Positions 53,423-62,846 are shown, numbered from the stretch's first letter. The stretch: DNA of 64,000 nucleotides from Pelorhabdus rhamnosifermentans (GCF_018835585.1 NZ_JAHGVE010000021.1:1-64000); one strand, 5' to 3'. The notes: generated by a model not told the origin, from the letters alone. Translations and numbers: made by a program.

Positions 53423-54445
53423 TTAGACAAAATACTCAATCTTTGCCGTAGGAAAAAACCGACCTGCTAAGTCGCGACAAAACGCTTCCATTTCTCGGCG
53501 CAATTCAGCCGGATACAAATACTTGCCATAACCGAACTGACCGAATTTAAACATTCGTTCACTTTCCTCAAGTGGAAGCTGTGTCATAGGAAACAATTCC
53601 TCAATATTACTCTTGGCCCGTTTTGTAAAACGATGACTGATAAATTCAAAGGTAATCGGTTCCGAAACAGGTGGAAGTGTTTTCGCTAGTTCTTCAAACA
53701 TAGCATAATAATCAGACTTCCACAATGGGTAATAAAAAATGGGTGCAATAATAAATCCTAAAGGATAACCCGCTTTGGCTACCTTGGCCGCAGCTGTTAT
53801 ACGCTCTGAAAGCGGCGGCGTTAAATGCTCATAACGAGCAATCAGCGAATCCGCATTAAGGGTAAATCGAAACCGTGTGTGTCCGCCATGAGGAACGTTT
53901 AGCAAAGAATCAACTTGACTATGCTTGGTAACAAAACGGAATCGTCCAAGGGGCTGGCTGCCAAAAAAGCCAATCGTACGCTTCAGAAGCCCTGTTAGAT
54001 ACTCCGTGGGTATCGGATCTGATGTAGCCGCTCCTTCAAAAATAGTCACTTCAGGCGTTCGTTCCTGAATATAGGTTGTTACTCTTTCCAGCACTTCGTC
54101 AATATTGACATAGGCCCGTAAGTACGGTTTCTTGCCAAGCGTTGTCATAAGATAACAGTACTCACACATGCTGGAACACCCCGTATTAAGGGGCAATTGA
54201 AAATGAGCCGACGGTTTACACGTTTGGAAATTCAGCGTCCGTCTCACACCCACTACCAACGTCCGTTTCGCCTCCTGATAAGACTTTTGGACCGTACTCC
54301 CCGTAATCCCTGTGATCCGATTATGAGAAGAGGTCATCCGAATCGGTACAGATAAATCACTAAGTTTCTCATAAATCTCGACACCCAACGGATAGTCAAG
54401 GGCTTCCGGTTCAAAATAGGCCTGTTTAGGCACAAACGGTTGCAT
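53423..54445 (-). CDS. splB: Spore photoproduct lyase
   Basis: 340-aa radical-SAM enzyme that reverses the spore photoproduct (5-thyminyl-dihydrothymine) in UV-damaged DNA during germination. The cluster motif reads CSSMCEYCYLM near residue 93, with PLNTGCSSMCEYCYL typical of SplB. The C-terminal half (FKFGQFGYGKYLYPAE) is also family-specific. The start at ATG 54445 (MQPFVPKQ) has GAGGGATACTT; a longer frame to 54463 has no ribosome site. It is monocistronic, with acpS 60 bp downstream. Confidence 0.93.
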   Translation of the reverse strand: MQPFVPKQAYFEPEALDYPLGVEIYEKLSDLSVPIRMTSSHNRITGITGSTVQKSYQEAKRTLVVGVRRTLNFQTCKPSAHFQLPLNTGCSSMCEYCYLMTTLGKKPYLRAYVNIDEVLERVTTYIQERTPEVTIFEGAATSDPIPTEYLTGLLKRTIGFFGSQPLGRFRFVTKHSQVDSLLNVPHGGHTRFRFTLNADSLIARYEHLTPPLSERITAAAKVAKAGYPLGFIIAPIFYYPLWKSDYYAMFEELAKTLPPVSEPITFEFISHRFTKRAKSNIEELFPMTQLPLEESERMFKFGQFGYGKYLYPAELRREMEAFCRDLAGRFFPTAKIEYFV

Positions 54446-54510
54446 AAGTATCCCTCGCTTCATTATTTTTCGCTAGTATGCCCCACTAATCGCGTTTCCT
54501 TGAAAAACAA

Positions 54511-54553
54511 AGCAAAGCTCCTGAATATTTTTCATTCAAGAGCTTTGCTATTC
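54511..54553 (-). terminator. Terminator of the RMD1-family gene
   Basis: AGCAAAGCTCTTGAAT...ATTCAGGAGCTTTGCT hairpin followed by TTGTTTTTC on the minus strand. Confidence 0.85.
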
Positions 54554-54579
54554 ATGCCGTTATCATTCGCTGCTTTCTG

Positions 54580-55404
54580 TTATTTCTGAAAGAACATAGT
54601 ATAAAGAGATAACAAAATTTCAATGGCAATAAGAATAATGACTGCCCACTCCAAGCGATTGCCGCGTCTCGCATGAGTCAGTCCGGAAAAGACTTCCGTA
54701 ATATCCATCAGTGTTTCTGATTTATGGCGAATGTTTTTATAGCGATCATCCAGTTCAAACAATGTACTTAATTCTACAAACAGCTGACTGGCACTTTCGT
54801 TAACCCACGTGATATCCGGCTTATCAAGCAGCCTTATGTAAGAAATCGTATTAAATTTATAACCTAAAATTTTTGCCGACATTTTCGCCAGCTTATCATC
54901 CGATACATTCAATTTGCCCTGTTCCAAAAACTGGACAACCTCTTCGATATCATCAAGCAATATATCAATATCTGCTTCAATCTTTTCTAAAGCCACTGAT
55001 TTTGCAAGCACAGTGGCAATGATTTCTCCCTGGCCCTCGTGACTCTCAGCCGTTATCATCGTATCATTGTTAATAGCCGGGTCTTCATCCAAAGTAATTT
55101 CCAAGCGATAATCATCACTAAATTCAAAGGGATTCGTAACATTGACGCTTTTTTCAATCTGCTTAATATAACTAATGACATCCATCATCTGATGGTGTTC
55201 AAAGTTAACAAAAACCATGGCTCCGAAGTGAAAGATATAGACCATCTTGCCATCAGGCTCCCTTAATAAGCCCTTGAGGGATTGCTCGTCTAACAGCAAA
55301 AGGTCTTCCCATTTAAACTTCTGATTCATTCCAAAGTGCCGCGCGATCTTCCCCAAGTTAATTTCACTGCTCAACACTAAGGCCTTAAAATTTGATTGAG
55401 TCAT
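54580..55404 (-). CDS. RMD1/DUF155-family membrane protein
   Basis: 274 aa. The DUF155 pattern is clear: VYIFHFGAMVFVNFEHHQMM, ILDDIEEVVQFLEQGKLNVS, then a helical stretch ending EVFSGLTHARRGNRLEWAVI and one C-terminal membrane helix (IILIAIEILLSLYTMFF). Yeast Rmd1 and relatives are membrane-tethered proteins of unclear function, needed for meiosis or mitochondrial translation; the bacterial role is unknown. Good AAAGGATGAAATCTT before the ATG. Monocistronic. Confidence 0.88.
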   Translation of the reverse strand: MTQSNFKALVLSSEINLGKIARHFGMNQKFKWEDLLLLDEQSLKGLLREPDGKMVYIFHFGAMVFVNFEHHQMMDVISYIKQIEKSVNVTNPFEFSDDYRLEITLDEDPAINNDTMITAESHEGQGEIIATVLAKSVALEKIEADIDILLDDIEEVVQFLEQGKLNVSDDKLAKMSAKILGYKFNTISYIRLLDKPDITWVNESASQLFVELSTLFELDDRYKNIRHKSETLMDITEVFSGLTHARRGNRLEWAVIILIAIEILLSLYTMFFQK

Positions 55405-55463
55405 AAGATTTCATCCTTTTAATTTTCATTGTTTCTAGTTATTTCTAGTATACCACAGGATAA

Positions 55464-55497
55464 AAAAACTACGTAAATTTACCTTTACGTAGTTTTT
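55464..55497. terminator. Bidirectional terminator
   Basis: AAAAACTACGTAAA / TTTACGTAGTTTTT stem between the RMD1-family gene and the next leftward gene. Confidence 0.85.
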
Positions 55498-55532
55498 AAA
55501 ATTTAATAATCTATTCGCGTTTTATAATTTTT

Positions 55533-55838
55533 TTACCTCCGAACTGCTTCCCACATGGCGGACTGCATAATAAGGCTCATGCCATCAGCAAAACCTTGAT
55601 TATAGAATATCTCGCCAGCGATCGTTTCTTGATTTATAAAATAGTCCTGCAATTGAGTTAGTTTTTCAAAATCCTCTTTCGACAATGCTACGGCTAACTC
55701 TTTCTGCAATTGTTCAATTTCCCGCGCTGCCCAATAGTAATTACCCGATACTTGTCCTAAATCCCGCAGGTAACCCTCATTATGCATAACCCACAATTCC
55801 CTTGTCACTGTTTCAAAAATATGCATACCCTCACTCAT
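55533..55838 (-). CDS. 101-aa helical hypothetical protein (possibly DUF6809-like)
   Basis: MSEGMHIFETVTRELWVMHN starts a soluble, all-helical protein; the middle (IEQLQKELAVALSKEDFEKL) is amphipathic and the end reads GEIFYNQGFADGMSLIMQSA. The F-x-x-GF-x-x-G-x-x-L ending recalls a small Firmicutes family (DUF6809), but I am not sure. The ATG at 55838 has GGAGG 12 bases upstream, and a structured leader precedes it. Function unknown. Confidence 0.6.
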   Translation of the reverse strand: MSEGMHIFETVTRELWVMHNEGYLRDLGQVSGNYYWAAREIEQLQKELAVALSKEDFEKLTQLQDYFINQETIAGEIFYNQGFADGMSLIMQSAMWEAVRR

Positions 55839-55872
55839 AATACTATTGATCCTCCTCAATATTCAGGCTGCA

Positions 55873-55919
55873 ACAGCAGGGGATTTCCTGCACTGATAAA
55901 GTGCTTGGAACCCCGCTGT
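55873..55919 (-). promoter_or_regulatory. Long leader hairpin upstream of the 101-aa gene
   Basis: The minus-strand leader folds into a near-continuous stem: ACAGC/GCTGT, GGGG/CCCC, TCC/GGA and GCACT/AGTGC with single-base bulges, loop TTATC. It ends about 35 nt before the start codon. No known riboswitch was recognised. Confidence 0.55.
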
Positions 55920-55944
55920 ACAACCCGTCTAAGGAGGAAATTAA

Positions 55945-56040
55945 AAAGCGCATGCCAGGTCTCTCTTTTTGACCTACACATGCGCTTTGCTCTATCGTTT
56001 GCATATCTATGCATGCAGCCGCTAAGCTCTGCCATAACAG
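55945..56040 (-). ncRNA. Candidate short leftward RNA ending in a terminator
   Basis: On the minus strand a TTGATA (56072-56077) and TATATA pair with 19-bp spacing could start transcription near 56040. A strong hairpin AAAGCGCATG...CATGCGCTTT (55945-55988) followed by TTTTTAATTT then ends it, leaving a product of about 100 nt, or acts as an attenuator for the 101-aa gene downstream. Two smaller hairpins (GCAG...CTGC, TGCAT...ATGCA) lie in between. Confidence 0.45.
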
Positions 56041-56068
56041 CCACCTTATATACCGAACATACCATCGC

Positions 56069-56097
56069 TTGTATCAAGGAAGGGCACACGGTATAAT
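56069..56097 (+). promoter_or_regulatory. Promoter of the 56.1 kb small RNA
   Basis: TTGTAT, exactly 17-bp spacer, TATAAT. The -35 overlaps a possible -35 (TTGATA) of the divergent leftward RNA. Confidence 0.7.
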
Positions 56098-56103
56098 GAT
56101 AAG

Positions 56104-56198
56104 TATCGTCGTGGACAGTTCGCTGTTACGTGTAGGTGCTGGTTCACCTGCTCGTGCCTGAAGGTGCTCGTTACACTTTCAGGACACGGCGACTTTTT
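56104..56198 (+). ncRNA. Structured small RNA, four-way junction
   Basis: About 95 nt. An 8-bp closing stem (TCGTCGTG 56106-56113 with CACGGCGA 56185-56192) encloses three hairpins: ACAG-TTCG-CTGT (UUCG tetraloop), AGGTG-CTGGTT-CACCT, and CCTGAAGGTG...CACTTTCAGG. A run of five T follows at once, so the closing stem also works as terminator. There is no reading frame with a ribosome site and no gene directly downstream on this strand, so this is more likely a stand-alone RNA than a riboswitch. I do not recognise the family. Confidence 0.65.
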
Positions 56199-56301
56199 AA
56201 TTTCCACCTATTACTAATTATAGTCCTTTGCCCAAGGATTGCAAGCAAATAGACCGATGGAAGACACTATTTTTTCTGAATTTTCATTTCATATTTTATA
56301 A

Positions 56302-56342
56302 ATCACCCCAGAGCATAGAATCGGTCTGGGATGATTTTTTTA
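56302..56342. terminator. Bidirectional terminator after the YyaL-type gene
   Basis: ATCACCCCAGAGCATAG...GGTCTGGGATGAT stem, with TTTTTTT on the plus strand and a weaker T-run on the minus strand. Confidence 0.75.
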
Positions 56343-56367
56343 TGCCTATTAAAATTATTGTTAATGT

Positions 56368-58446
56368 TCATTTGTCCCTCGAACTAACAGTAACAAGGAT
56401 ACGTTCAAGCTCCTCCTTATGATGTACGGGAAGCTGGCACTGATAATCTTCACAAACATAAGCTGTCACTTGATTATCGAGGAGAGGATAGTCTAGCGTC
56501 TGCGGAAAAAGCTCTTCTGTTTTCTGCCGATCCTGTTCGTCAATCAAAATAACATCTAAAAAAGGAGCATATTTTTCCCGGCAGACTTTCAGCATAGCTT
56601 CTGATTCATCCTGCCGTCTCCAGCCAGCTATAATGGCCTGCTGCGGCGGCTGCGACTGATAAAGCAGGGCCTGAAGCAAAAACGAATAGCCATGAGGATA
56701 GTCTGCAACTTCACCTGGAACTTCTTTGAGTAGTTTGTCCAATTCAGTTTTCCATTGTGGTTGCTGCGTCAATCGATAAAGCTTCGCTAAGCACCAAGCC
56801 ATAACAGAGTTCCCTGAAGGCAAAGCGCCATCGCCATATTCTTTGGGACGTCTGAGCAATTTCTCACCATCTTGACCATAAAAGAAGAAACCGCCGTGTT
56901 TCTGATCACCAAACAAGACCAGCACTTGCTCCGCTAATTGACTGGCTTCAGCTATAACATCCACATCAAGCGATGCGCCATACAATTCAATCAAGGCCCA
57001 GCAAAGATAGGCATAATCATCAAGGTACGCCAAATAAGCGGCCTCCCCCTCACGATAACGAGCCAGCCAGCGCCCGTCCGGACGCTTTAACAGCGTCTGT
57101 AATGATTGCCACGTTTGTTCAGCCAGCTCCAGATAGCGCGGTTCATCAAACACCCTGGCCCCTTTGGCGAGTACCGCAATCAACAACGCATTCCAGCCAA
57201 GCAAAATTTTATCATCTTTATGAGGATGAACACGCTGCTCCCGCTGCTGCCACAGCTTTTCTCGACCTGCGGCTAGCTTACCGTGAAGCTCTGTCGGAGT
57301 CACCTGATGAGATAGTGCAAACTCCTCAAACCCTTGCTTCGTTAAGTAAAGAATATTGGCATCCGTTTCAAAGTTTCCTTGGGAAGTAGCACTATAAAAA
57401 TCAGCAAATAGCTCGCCATCACTCCCGAGCAGACGAATGATTTCCGCGCGGCTCCATAAATAAAATTTTCCTTCCACGCCTTCCGAATCAGCATCTTCCG
57501 CCGAATAAAAGGTCCCTGTCTTATCGAGCATGTCCCGCTGGAGATAAGTAAAAATTTGTTCCGCAATTTGTTGATAACGAGGCTCATGCGTCACTTCAAA
57601 AGCTTCAATATAGGCGTAGGCAAGCAAGGCATTATCATACAGCATTTTTTCAAAATGCGGCGCATGCCACTCTGGATCGACACTATAACGGGAAAACCCG
57701 AACCCCAGTTGATCATAAATTCCGCCGCGACTCATGGCATCCAGTGTCGTTTGAACCATGACAAGGGCTTGTTTTTTACCTGTCAAAGCATAGTAGCGCA
57801 GTAAAAAAAACAGTTGATGCGGCATCGGAAACTTCGGCGCGAAACCAAAACCGCCATTCACTGCATCGAATTCGCGCGCGAGATTCTCATAAGCCTTATC
57901 TAATGTAGCTTGCGACAGATGGCCGATTTTAAACCGCTGTTTGCTGAGTACCTTATGAAACTCACCCATTTCAGCAATCACATTCTGCCTATTTTCACGC
58001 CAATGTTCCGCTAACACCGTGAGTAGCTGCATCAGACCAGGATACCCTTCCCGGCTTATTTTCGGAAAATACGTTCCAACGAAAAACGGTTTTTGTTCCG
58101 GCGTCATGACAACCGTTAGCGGCCAGCCGCCTCGTCCTGTCATCGCCTGACAGACTTCCATATAAATATGATCAATATCCGGTCGTTCTTCCCGATCTAC
58201 CTTAATGGCAACAAAATGCTTATTCAAAATTTCTGCAACCTCAACATCTTCGAAAGATTCCCTTTCCATCACATGGCACCAATGGCACGTACTATAGCCG
58301 ACACTCAAAAACACAGGCTTGTCTTCTGCCTTCGCCTTCGCAAACGCCTCTTCACCCCACGGATACCAATTCACCGGATTATACGCGTGCTGAAGTAGGT
58401 ACGGACTCTTCTCGTTTATCAATTTATTAGGTCTTTTATCAGACAT
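56368..58446 (-). CDS. YyaL/SSP411-type thioredoxin-domain protein (DUF255)
   Basis: 692 aa. An N-terminal thioredoxin-like domain (residues 1-160) has the CxxC in [17 protein letters not shown] and the [11 protein letters not shown] segment of the DUF255 family. It is followed by an (alpha/alpha)6-barrel like those of N-acylglucosamine 2-epimerases ([54 protein letters not shown]). The founding animal member is spermatogenesis-associated protein 20. The cellular role is unknown in bacteria. The start at ATG 58446 has AGAGGTGTTAATT upstream. Monocistronic. Confidence 0.93.
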   Translation of the reverse strand: MSDKRPNKLINEKSPYLLQHAYNPVNWYPWGEEAFAKAKAEDKPVFLSVGYSTCHWCHVMERESFEDVEVAEILNKHFVAIKVDREERPDIDHIYMEVCQAMTGRGGWPLTVVMTPEQKPFFVGTYFPKISREGYPGLMQLLTVLAEHWRENRQNVIAEMGEFHKVLSKQRFKIGHLSQATLDKAYENLAREFDAVNGGFGFAPKFPMPHQLFFLLRYYALTGKKQALVMVQTTLDAMSRGGIYDQLGFGFSRYSVDPEWHAPHFEKMLYDNALLAYAYIEAFEVTHEPRYQQIAEQIFTYLQRDMLDKTGTFYSAEDADSEGVEGKFYLWSRAEIIRLLGSDGELFADFYSATSQGNFETDANILYLTKQGFEEFALSHQVTPTELHGKLAAGREKLWQQREQRVHPHKDDKILLGWNALLIAVLAKGARVFDEPRYLELAEQTWQSLQTLLKRPDGRWLARYREGEAAYLAYLDDYAYLCWALIELYGASLDVDVIAEASQLAEQVLVLFGDQKHGGFFFYGQDGEKLLRRPKEYGDGALPSGNSVMAWCLAKLYRLTQQPQWKTELDKLLKEVPGEVADYPHGYSFLLQALLYQSQPPQQAIIAGWRRQDESEAMLKVCREKYAPFLDVILIDEQDRQKTEELFPQTLDYPLLDNQVTAYVCEDYQCQLPVHHKEELERILVTVSSRDK

Positions 58447-58609
58447 AATTAACACCTCTTCCGTATTCTATACCTACCTTAGTAATTTGCTACTTGCCTA
58501 ATTTACATGCATATATTCTGGCATAAATTAACTTCCTTTAAAAAGTTAATTTCGTTTTCTTAGGTAATTTTCCTTTTTTATGCATTATATTGAGAATTCC
58601 TCCGTTGCA

Positions 58610-58644
58610 ACAAAAGGAACCACCCCAAAATGAGCTGGTTCCGA
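58610..58644 (-). terminator. Terminator of the nuclease pair
   Basis: GGAACCAGCTC...GGGTGGTTCC hairpin followed by TTTTGTTG on the minus strand. Confidence 0.75.
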
Positions 58645-58649
58645 TCTAA

Positions 58650-59735
58650 TTACAGAGACATTAATACTTTATATAATTGCTCATTTAATCCGCTAGCTTT
58701 ACAGAATGTATGACAAATATCTCTTGCTAATACAATTGTACCAACATTATATTTATCTAGAAAAACCTGTTTTAAATCTTTCTTCTTCATCATTTCGCAC
58801 CACATATATATTGCCTCTAAATACGTCAAAGCCATAGAAGCAGCAGACGGGTTATTAATAATTCGATTTACCTGCTCTATAATATCTGGAAGAAAGGGAG
58901 GATCTATATTCTCTTTTACACCAATTTGGTTTAAAAGATCAAATATCTTTTCTCGTTCTCTATACGCCATTGACCCTCCATTAAGATATAGCTTTGAATT
59001 CATTGGAATTTGCGAAAGCCCCCTTGAATAAATATAACTTCCTAATTCTAAAAGGCAATGTGTAAAACGTTCTAAAGCGATATAAGCAATCAAAACATCG
59101 CGTGGTCGTTGAAAATCCAATAAATGTGCAATACTATTCATGTGATGTATTACTCTAAAAAGATTCCTATACTGATCGTTATACCAGTACCCATATGAAA
59201 AGAAACCTAACACTTTTTTTATCTGAGTTTCCGATTGTGCAGATGTACTTCCGATTTGAATATTAACACTCCATAGAGATTGCTTAGTTTCATAAATATC
59301 TGGGTCCGCAATTGGTAAAATCAAGGTATTAGCTTTTAAATTTTCTTCTAATAACGAAAGTTCATTCTCATCTAAAATCCTTAGCCCTAATCTTGGAGCT
59401 ATCGCACGAGCATGATTTGCAATCGTAGGCCTAAGAAAATACGCAACATCGGCCCCAAAAAACTCAGAAACTCCCTTTAACCAAAAAAGTCTGTTCGAAT
59501 CTGACACATTTCTACCACTTTTACAATCGCCTACGACAATATGTGAAGTAAGAACAAGATCATATTTTATTCCCAAAACATCTAAATCAGTTAAAGATGT
59601 CCGTTTTTTTTCATTATTTTGATCAACTTGAAAATCACTCAAGTCAACTTCTATTGGTGAATAATATCCTAATAGAAAAAGTATTCTTTTAAATCTTAAC
59701 TTTAAATATAAATCTTTATCTCTAGATTTAGTCAT
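58650..59735 (-). CDS. Putative PD-(D/E)XK nuclease-fold protein
   Basis: 361 aa, not recognised as a named family. The first 130 residues look like a restriction-endonuclease fold: after LYLKLRFKRILFLLGYYSPI comes SLTDLDVLGIKYDLVL with a conserved-type Asp, then strand HIVVGDCKSGR with DxK at the active-site place, and WLKGVSEFFGADVAYFL. The rest is mostly helical with Trp/Tyr-rich stretches (FFSYGYWYNDQYRNLFRVIH). The start at ATG 59735 has AGAGGTGTATCTG and overlaps the stop of the upstream gene by 8 bp (ATGACTAA), so the two are coupled. The neighbourhood and the coupling suggest a two-gene defence module. Function is inference. Confidence 0.6.
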   Translation of the reverse strand: MTKSRDKDLYLKLRFKRILFLLGYYSPIEVDLSDFQVDQNNEKKRTSLTDLDVLGIKYDLVLTSHIVVGDCKSGRNVSDSNRLFWLKGVSEFFGADVAYFLRPTIANHARAIAPRLGLRILDENELSLLEENLKANTLILPIADPDIYETKQSLWSVNIQIGSTSAQSETQIKKVLGFFSYGYWYNDQYRNLFRVIHHMNSIAHLLDFQRPRDVLIAYIALERFTHCLLELGSYIYSRGLSQIPMNSKLYLNGGSMAYREREKIFDLLNQIGVKENIDPPFLPDIIEQVNRIINNPSAASMALTYLEAIYMWCEMMKKKDLKQVFLDKYNVGTIVLARDICHTFCKASGLNEQLYKVLMSL

Positions 59736-60984
59736 CAGATACACCTCTTGCAATAGAAATAAGATTGGTTACGATTTCTGCTCTAGTTGCAGCAGATCCT
59801 TGTATTACAGTGGCAAGACGAGGTCTAGTCGAAGTAGGCCCCTGATATCCATGAGGACTTATGATGGCTTTTTGAGCTTCAAGATTTAAATGTGCCGTAG
59901 GAGATGCTCCCATTTCAAGCATATCGATAGCCACATCAAGTGCTTTAAGGTTTTCATCGGTGTCAATTATTTCAAGATTCCATTTGTTAGAGCCTTCTTT
60001 AACTGGTCGTCCAACAAGTTTTTCTACCAAAATTCCGTATTGACTGTAAAGATCAGGATGGCCTTTTGCAAAACGTTTATTACTACGCAATTGTGTTAAG
60101 ATGGAGCGGGGATATTTAATCGGAGTACCCGCAGCAAAATTTTGTCCGTATCTTACACATGCCAATAAGGCTCTGGCTTTATCCATTATTACTCGCTCTT
60201 CATTATTAAGTCCACCTTTGGGAGAAAAAATGAAATTTTGCTCCCCGGTAGCACCTATTATTCTTACAGGCATAAGTACCCCAGTTAAAATAGCATCTTC
60301 CAGGGTTTCTTTATTTGGAATCAAAGATGAAGATATTGGTATACCTTGGTTAGCATTAAGAGTATTAACTAAGTTTGCTACACTATCGGTATGTCTTTCT
60401 GCCCATTTTAAATAGTTAATTGGATTAGCATCAACTGCTAATGGCGAATACACAATTTTTTCCCCAGAAACTGGCTCAATCTTTATGAGTTGACCCGCTG
60501 TCATAACATCTTTTAGTATAGCTACTCCAGTAGGACTTAACCCTGTATTAACAAATATTTCTTCCTTAATTGGTGATATAAGTAGTTTATCAAGCAACTC
60601 AACTCCAAATTTTTCGGTTTCGGTCGGATTTTTACTACTCCACAAATTCCCTAAATCTTCATATGCATTTCTAAACACTGGAACTCTTATATCAACACGT
60701 TTGATATCCGTCCCAGATTTAATTACGCTTATAAAATCTACTTCTTCTAGTTGTCTTAAAACAATTTCAAGTTCAATACTTGTAATGCCAAGTTCAGCTG
60801 CTGCATACATCAATCCATCAATATCTTCAATATAATTAAGCCCTTTTAAATGCATTGACAAGCTTGCAGCTTTTCCAATAAGTATCGTATTTCGAAAATG
60901 AACTTCTTTAGGACCAAATGAACTTGTCTCTTTAAGAGCTTCTTGAAAGTCTTGAGCACGTAAAGCTATATTATGACTTTTCAT
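59728..60984 (-). CDS. Unknown protein, first gene of the nuclease pair
   Basis: 418 aa, no recognised family. The first 110 residues resemble a winged-helix arrangement (LMYAAAELGITSIELEIVLR, then QLEEVDFISVI, a wing-like strand and IKRVDIRVPVFRN). The middle contains GLSPTGVAILKDVMTAGQLI and ANPINYLKWAERH; the end is helical (AIDMLEMGASPTAHLNLEAQ). There is no membrane segment. GTGAGGTGATTAT precedes the ATG. It is translationally coupled to the putative nuclease downstream and lies 110 bp after the ABC-type operon on the same strand. It might recognise DNA or act as sensor; that is a guess. Confidence 0.55.
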   Translation of the reverse strand: MKSHNIALRAQDFQEALKETSSFGPKEVHFRNTILIGKAASLSMHLKGLNYIEDIDGLMYAAAELGITSIELEIVLRQLEEVDFISVIKSGTDIKRVDIRVPVFRNAYEDLGNLWSSKNPTETEKFGVELLDKLLISPIKEEIFVNTGLSPTGVAILKDVMTAGQLIKIEPVSGEKIVYSPLAVDANPINYLKWAERHTDSVANLVNTLNANQGIPISSSLIPNKETLEDAILTGVLMPVRIIGATGEQNFIFSPKGGLNNEERVIMDKARALLACVRYGQNFAAGTPIKYPRSILTQLRSNKRFAKGHPDLYSQYGILVEKLVGRPVKEGSNKWNLEIIDTDENLKALDVAIDMLEMGASPTAHLNLEAQKAIISPHGYQGPTSTRPRLATVIQGSAATRAEIVTNLISIARGVSDD

Positions 60985-61094
60985 ATAATCACCTCACATT
61001 TTCATATGTACATTTTACTCATGAGTTTATCAGTCACCAATCTCTATGATTTATTTTATTAAATCTGTTATTGCCTTGCGCATAAAAGGTTCTT

Positions 61095-62846
61095 TCAATC
61101 AGCTGTTTTTACCTCGTAGAAAAAAGGATTAAACCCTGATTTACCGTCAGTTACCAAATCCTCATAATGATTGGGAATAATAGATAAGTCTTCACAATTT
61201 TCATCATCAAACATAAAAATTTGAAGTTCATTTGTGCTAATACTTTTATAAAATTGTTGTAAGATTATCCCTATTGCTTTTCTATTACATGAATCAAAGG
61301 GTTTTGATATATGATCAATTACCAATATAGGAATTAAAGGATACTTATTCTCCTTAATTAATAAATTTAAAAACCCAAAATACCCACATAATTGAATTAA
61401 GGTATGCCTTGCCATACTTCCAGTATAGTAGTTCTCATATTTATCTTTATTTTGAGACGTATCGTCAATTATTTTCGGTTGTAACAAATTCCCCTTTTTG
61501 TAATATTGAATATAAAAACCTTCAATATTATTATCGCTTTTTATAATGTCAGAAACTTCTTTTCCCGATTTATACAATTTTGTTATAAAATCAGAAATGC
61601 TAGTGATTTTTTCGTCATTATCACTATTTTGTAATACCCTAATTTCTGCTTTCAATTCCCTAATAAGCCTTCGCTTGGCATCTAATTTTTCAGTATTGAA
61701 TTCTATATCAACGCTCATATACTCTTCTACCAAAGCAATAGAACGTGACTTTTCTGTAATGTCATAACAAGTAAATTTAGATTCATTAGCAATGATATCA
61801 TTTCTTACTAACTCTCTTTGCTTTTTTAACTCTTTGATTGTATTATTATTAATTATGTATTTGTTGAAAGAAATATTTTTTTCCAAATCTCCAATCATAT
61901 TTAGCAATGGTTTAACTAAATAATCAAACTCCTTTCTTTCCAAAATTAGTTCTGAGAAGGTTTCCAAAAGCTTTTTTCTATTACTATTTTCAATTTCAAA
62001 TTTTTTACTATCCTCAATAGTATATTCATATACTTTAATCTGCTCATCTAAGTTGTTATATATTGATTCTAATTCTGAAATTGTCTTATTCTTTTTTGAA
62101 TTCTTTTTTGTTTCTTCTAAGGCTTTAATAGATTTAATTTCATCCAGTATTGTATTCTTATTTTTACCAGAATATAAAACAGAAATATTTAACTTTTTTA
62201 AGTTCAAATTCACATTATTTTTTAGAAATTCAAACTTATTAATAGACTTTTCAATTTTATTTACTTCATTTTGTAGTTCAAATAATTGTTTTTTTAATCT
62301 AAATATTTTCTCTAAATTATTATTAAAAATATAATTAAGTATTGCTGGCAGTTTTGTTGAATATTTAATATTTCTGGTCTTATCAAAAAAATCGTTTAAA
62401 ACGCCTAGACCTTCTTCACCTAAAAAATTGAATAATGTAAATGTTCTGTATGTTAAATTTTCTTCTGTAAAATCCCTAATATTTTTCAAAAAGGCCCTAC
62501 TTGCAAAAACTGAATTTAACTTATCTTTATATTCATCAGCATTTATAGATTCTCCCCATTCCTCGTCTTTATATCTAAAAAAATTAATGTCTCTATCTAA
62601 TGTTCGTTTAATCTCATAAAAAATATTATTGTATTCAAACTCAATTATTGCATGATTTAGAGTATCTTTAAACCACACTATTTTACCAATTTCTTTCGAT
62701 GATCCAAACATATAATCTATAAAACTATAAAATTCTGTTTTCCCTGAATCATTTACTCCTTTGAAATAGTTTATACCGCTTTCAAATAAATAAGTAAAAG
62801 TTTCATTTTCATTGCTAACCATATCTAGTCTTATAATTTTAAACAC
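61095..62846 (-). CDS. ABC-three-component system ATPase (DUF2326-like)
   Basis: 583-aa SMC/RecF-like ATPase. FKIIRLDMVSNENETFTYLF opens the head, Walker A GVNDSGKTEF is at residues 30-37, and a long coiled coil (about 165-440) separates it from the second head half, where YYTGSMARHTLIQLCGYFGF is the signature-like region and YPLIPILVIDHISKPFD the Walker B. This form is what I recall as DUF2326 in ABC-3C conflict systems. GTG at 62846 has AAGGAGGTGGTCAGAA and overlaps the preceding stop by 8 bp. The genes are far richer in A+T than the housekeeping genes to the left, a sign of transfer. Confidence 0.8.
   Translation of the reverse strand: MFKIIRLDMVSNENETFTYLFESGINYFKGVNDSGKTEFYSFIDYMFGSSKEIGKIVWFKDTLNHAIIEFEYNNIFYEIKRTLDRDINFFRYKDEEWGESINADEYKDKLNSVFASRAFLKNIRDFTEENLTYRTFTLFNFLGEEGLGVLNDFFDKTRNIKYSTKLPAILNYIFNNNLEKIFRLKKQLFELQNEVNKIEKSINKFEFLKNNVNLNLKKLNISVLYSGKNKNTILDEIKSIKALEETKKNSKKNKTISELESIYNNLDEQIKVYEYTIEDSKKFEIENSNRKKLLETFSELILERKEFDYLVKPLLNMIGDLEKNISFNKYIINNNTIKELKKQRELVRNDIIANESKFTCYDITEKSRSIALVEEYMSVDIEFNTEKLDAKRRLIRELKAEIRVLQNSDNDEKITSISDFITKLYKSGKEVSDIIKSDNNIEGFYIQYYKKGNLLQPKIIDDTSQNKDKYENYYTGSMARHTLIQLCGYFGFLNLLIKENKYPLIPILVIDHISKPFDSCNRKAIGIILQQFYKSISTNELQIFMFDDENCEDLSIIPNHYEDLVTDGKSGFNPFFYEVKTAD

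Noticed and set aside
55856-56089. A leftward 77-codon frame in the 56.0 kb RNA region
   Set aside because: It spans a terminator hairpin and the long leader hairpin, and its composition is unlike a protein. RNA structure explains the sequence better.
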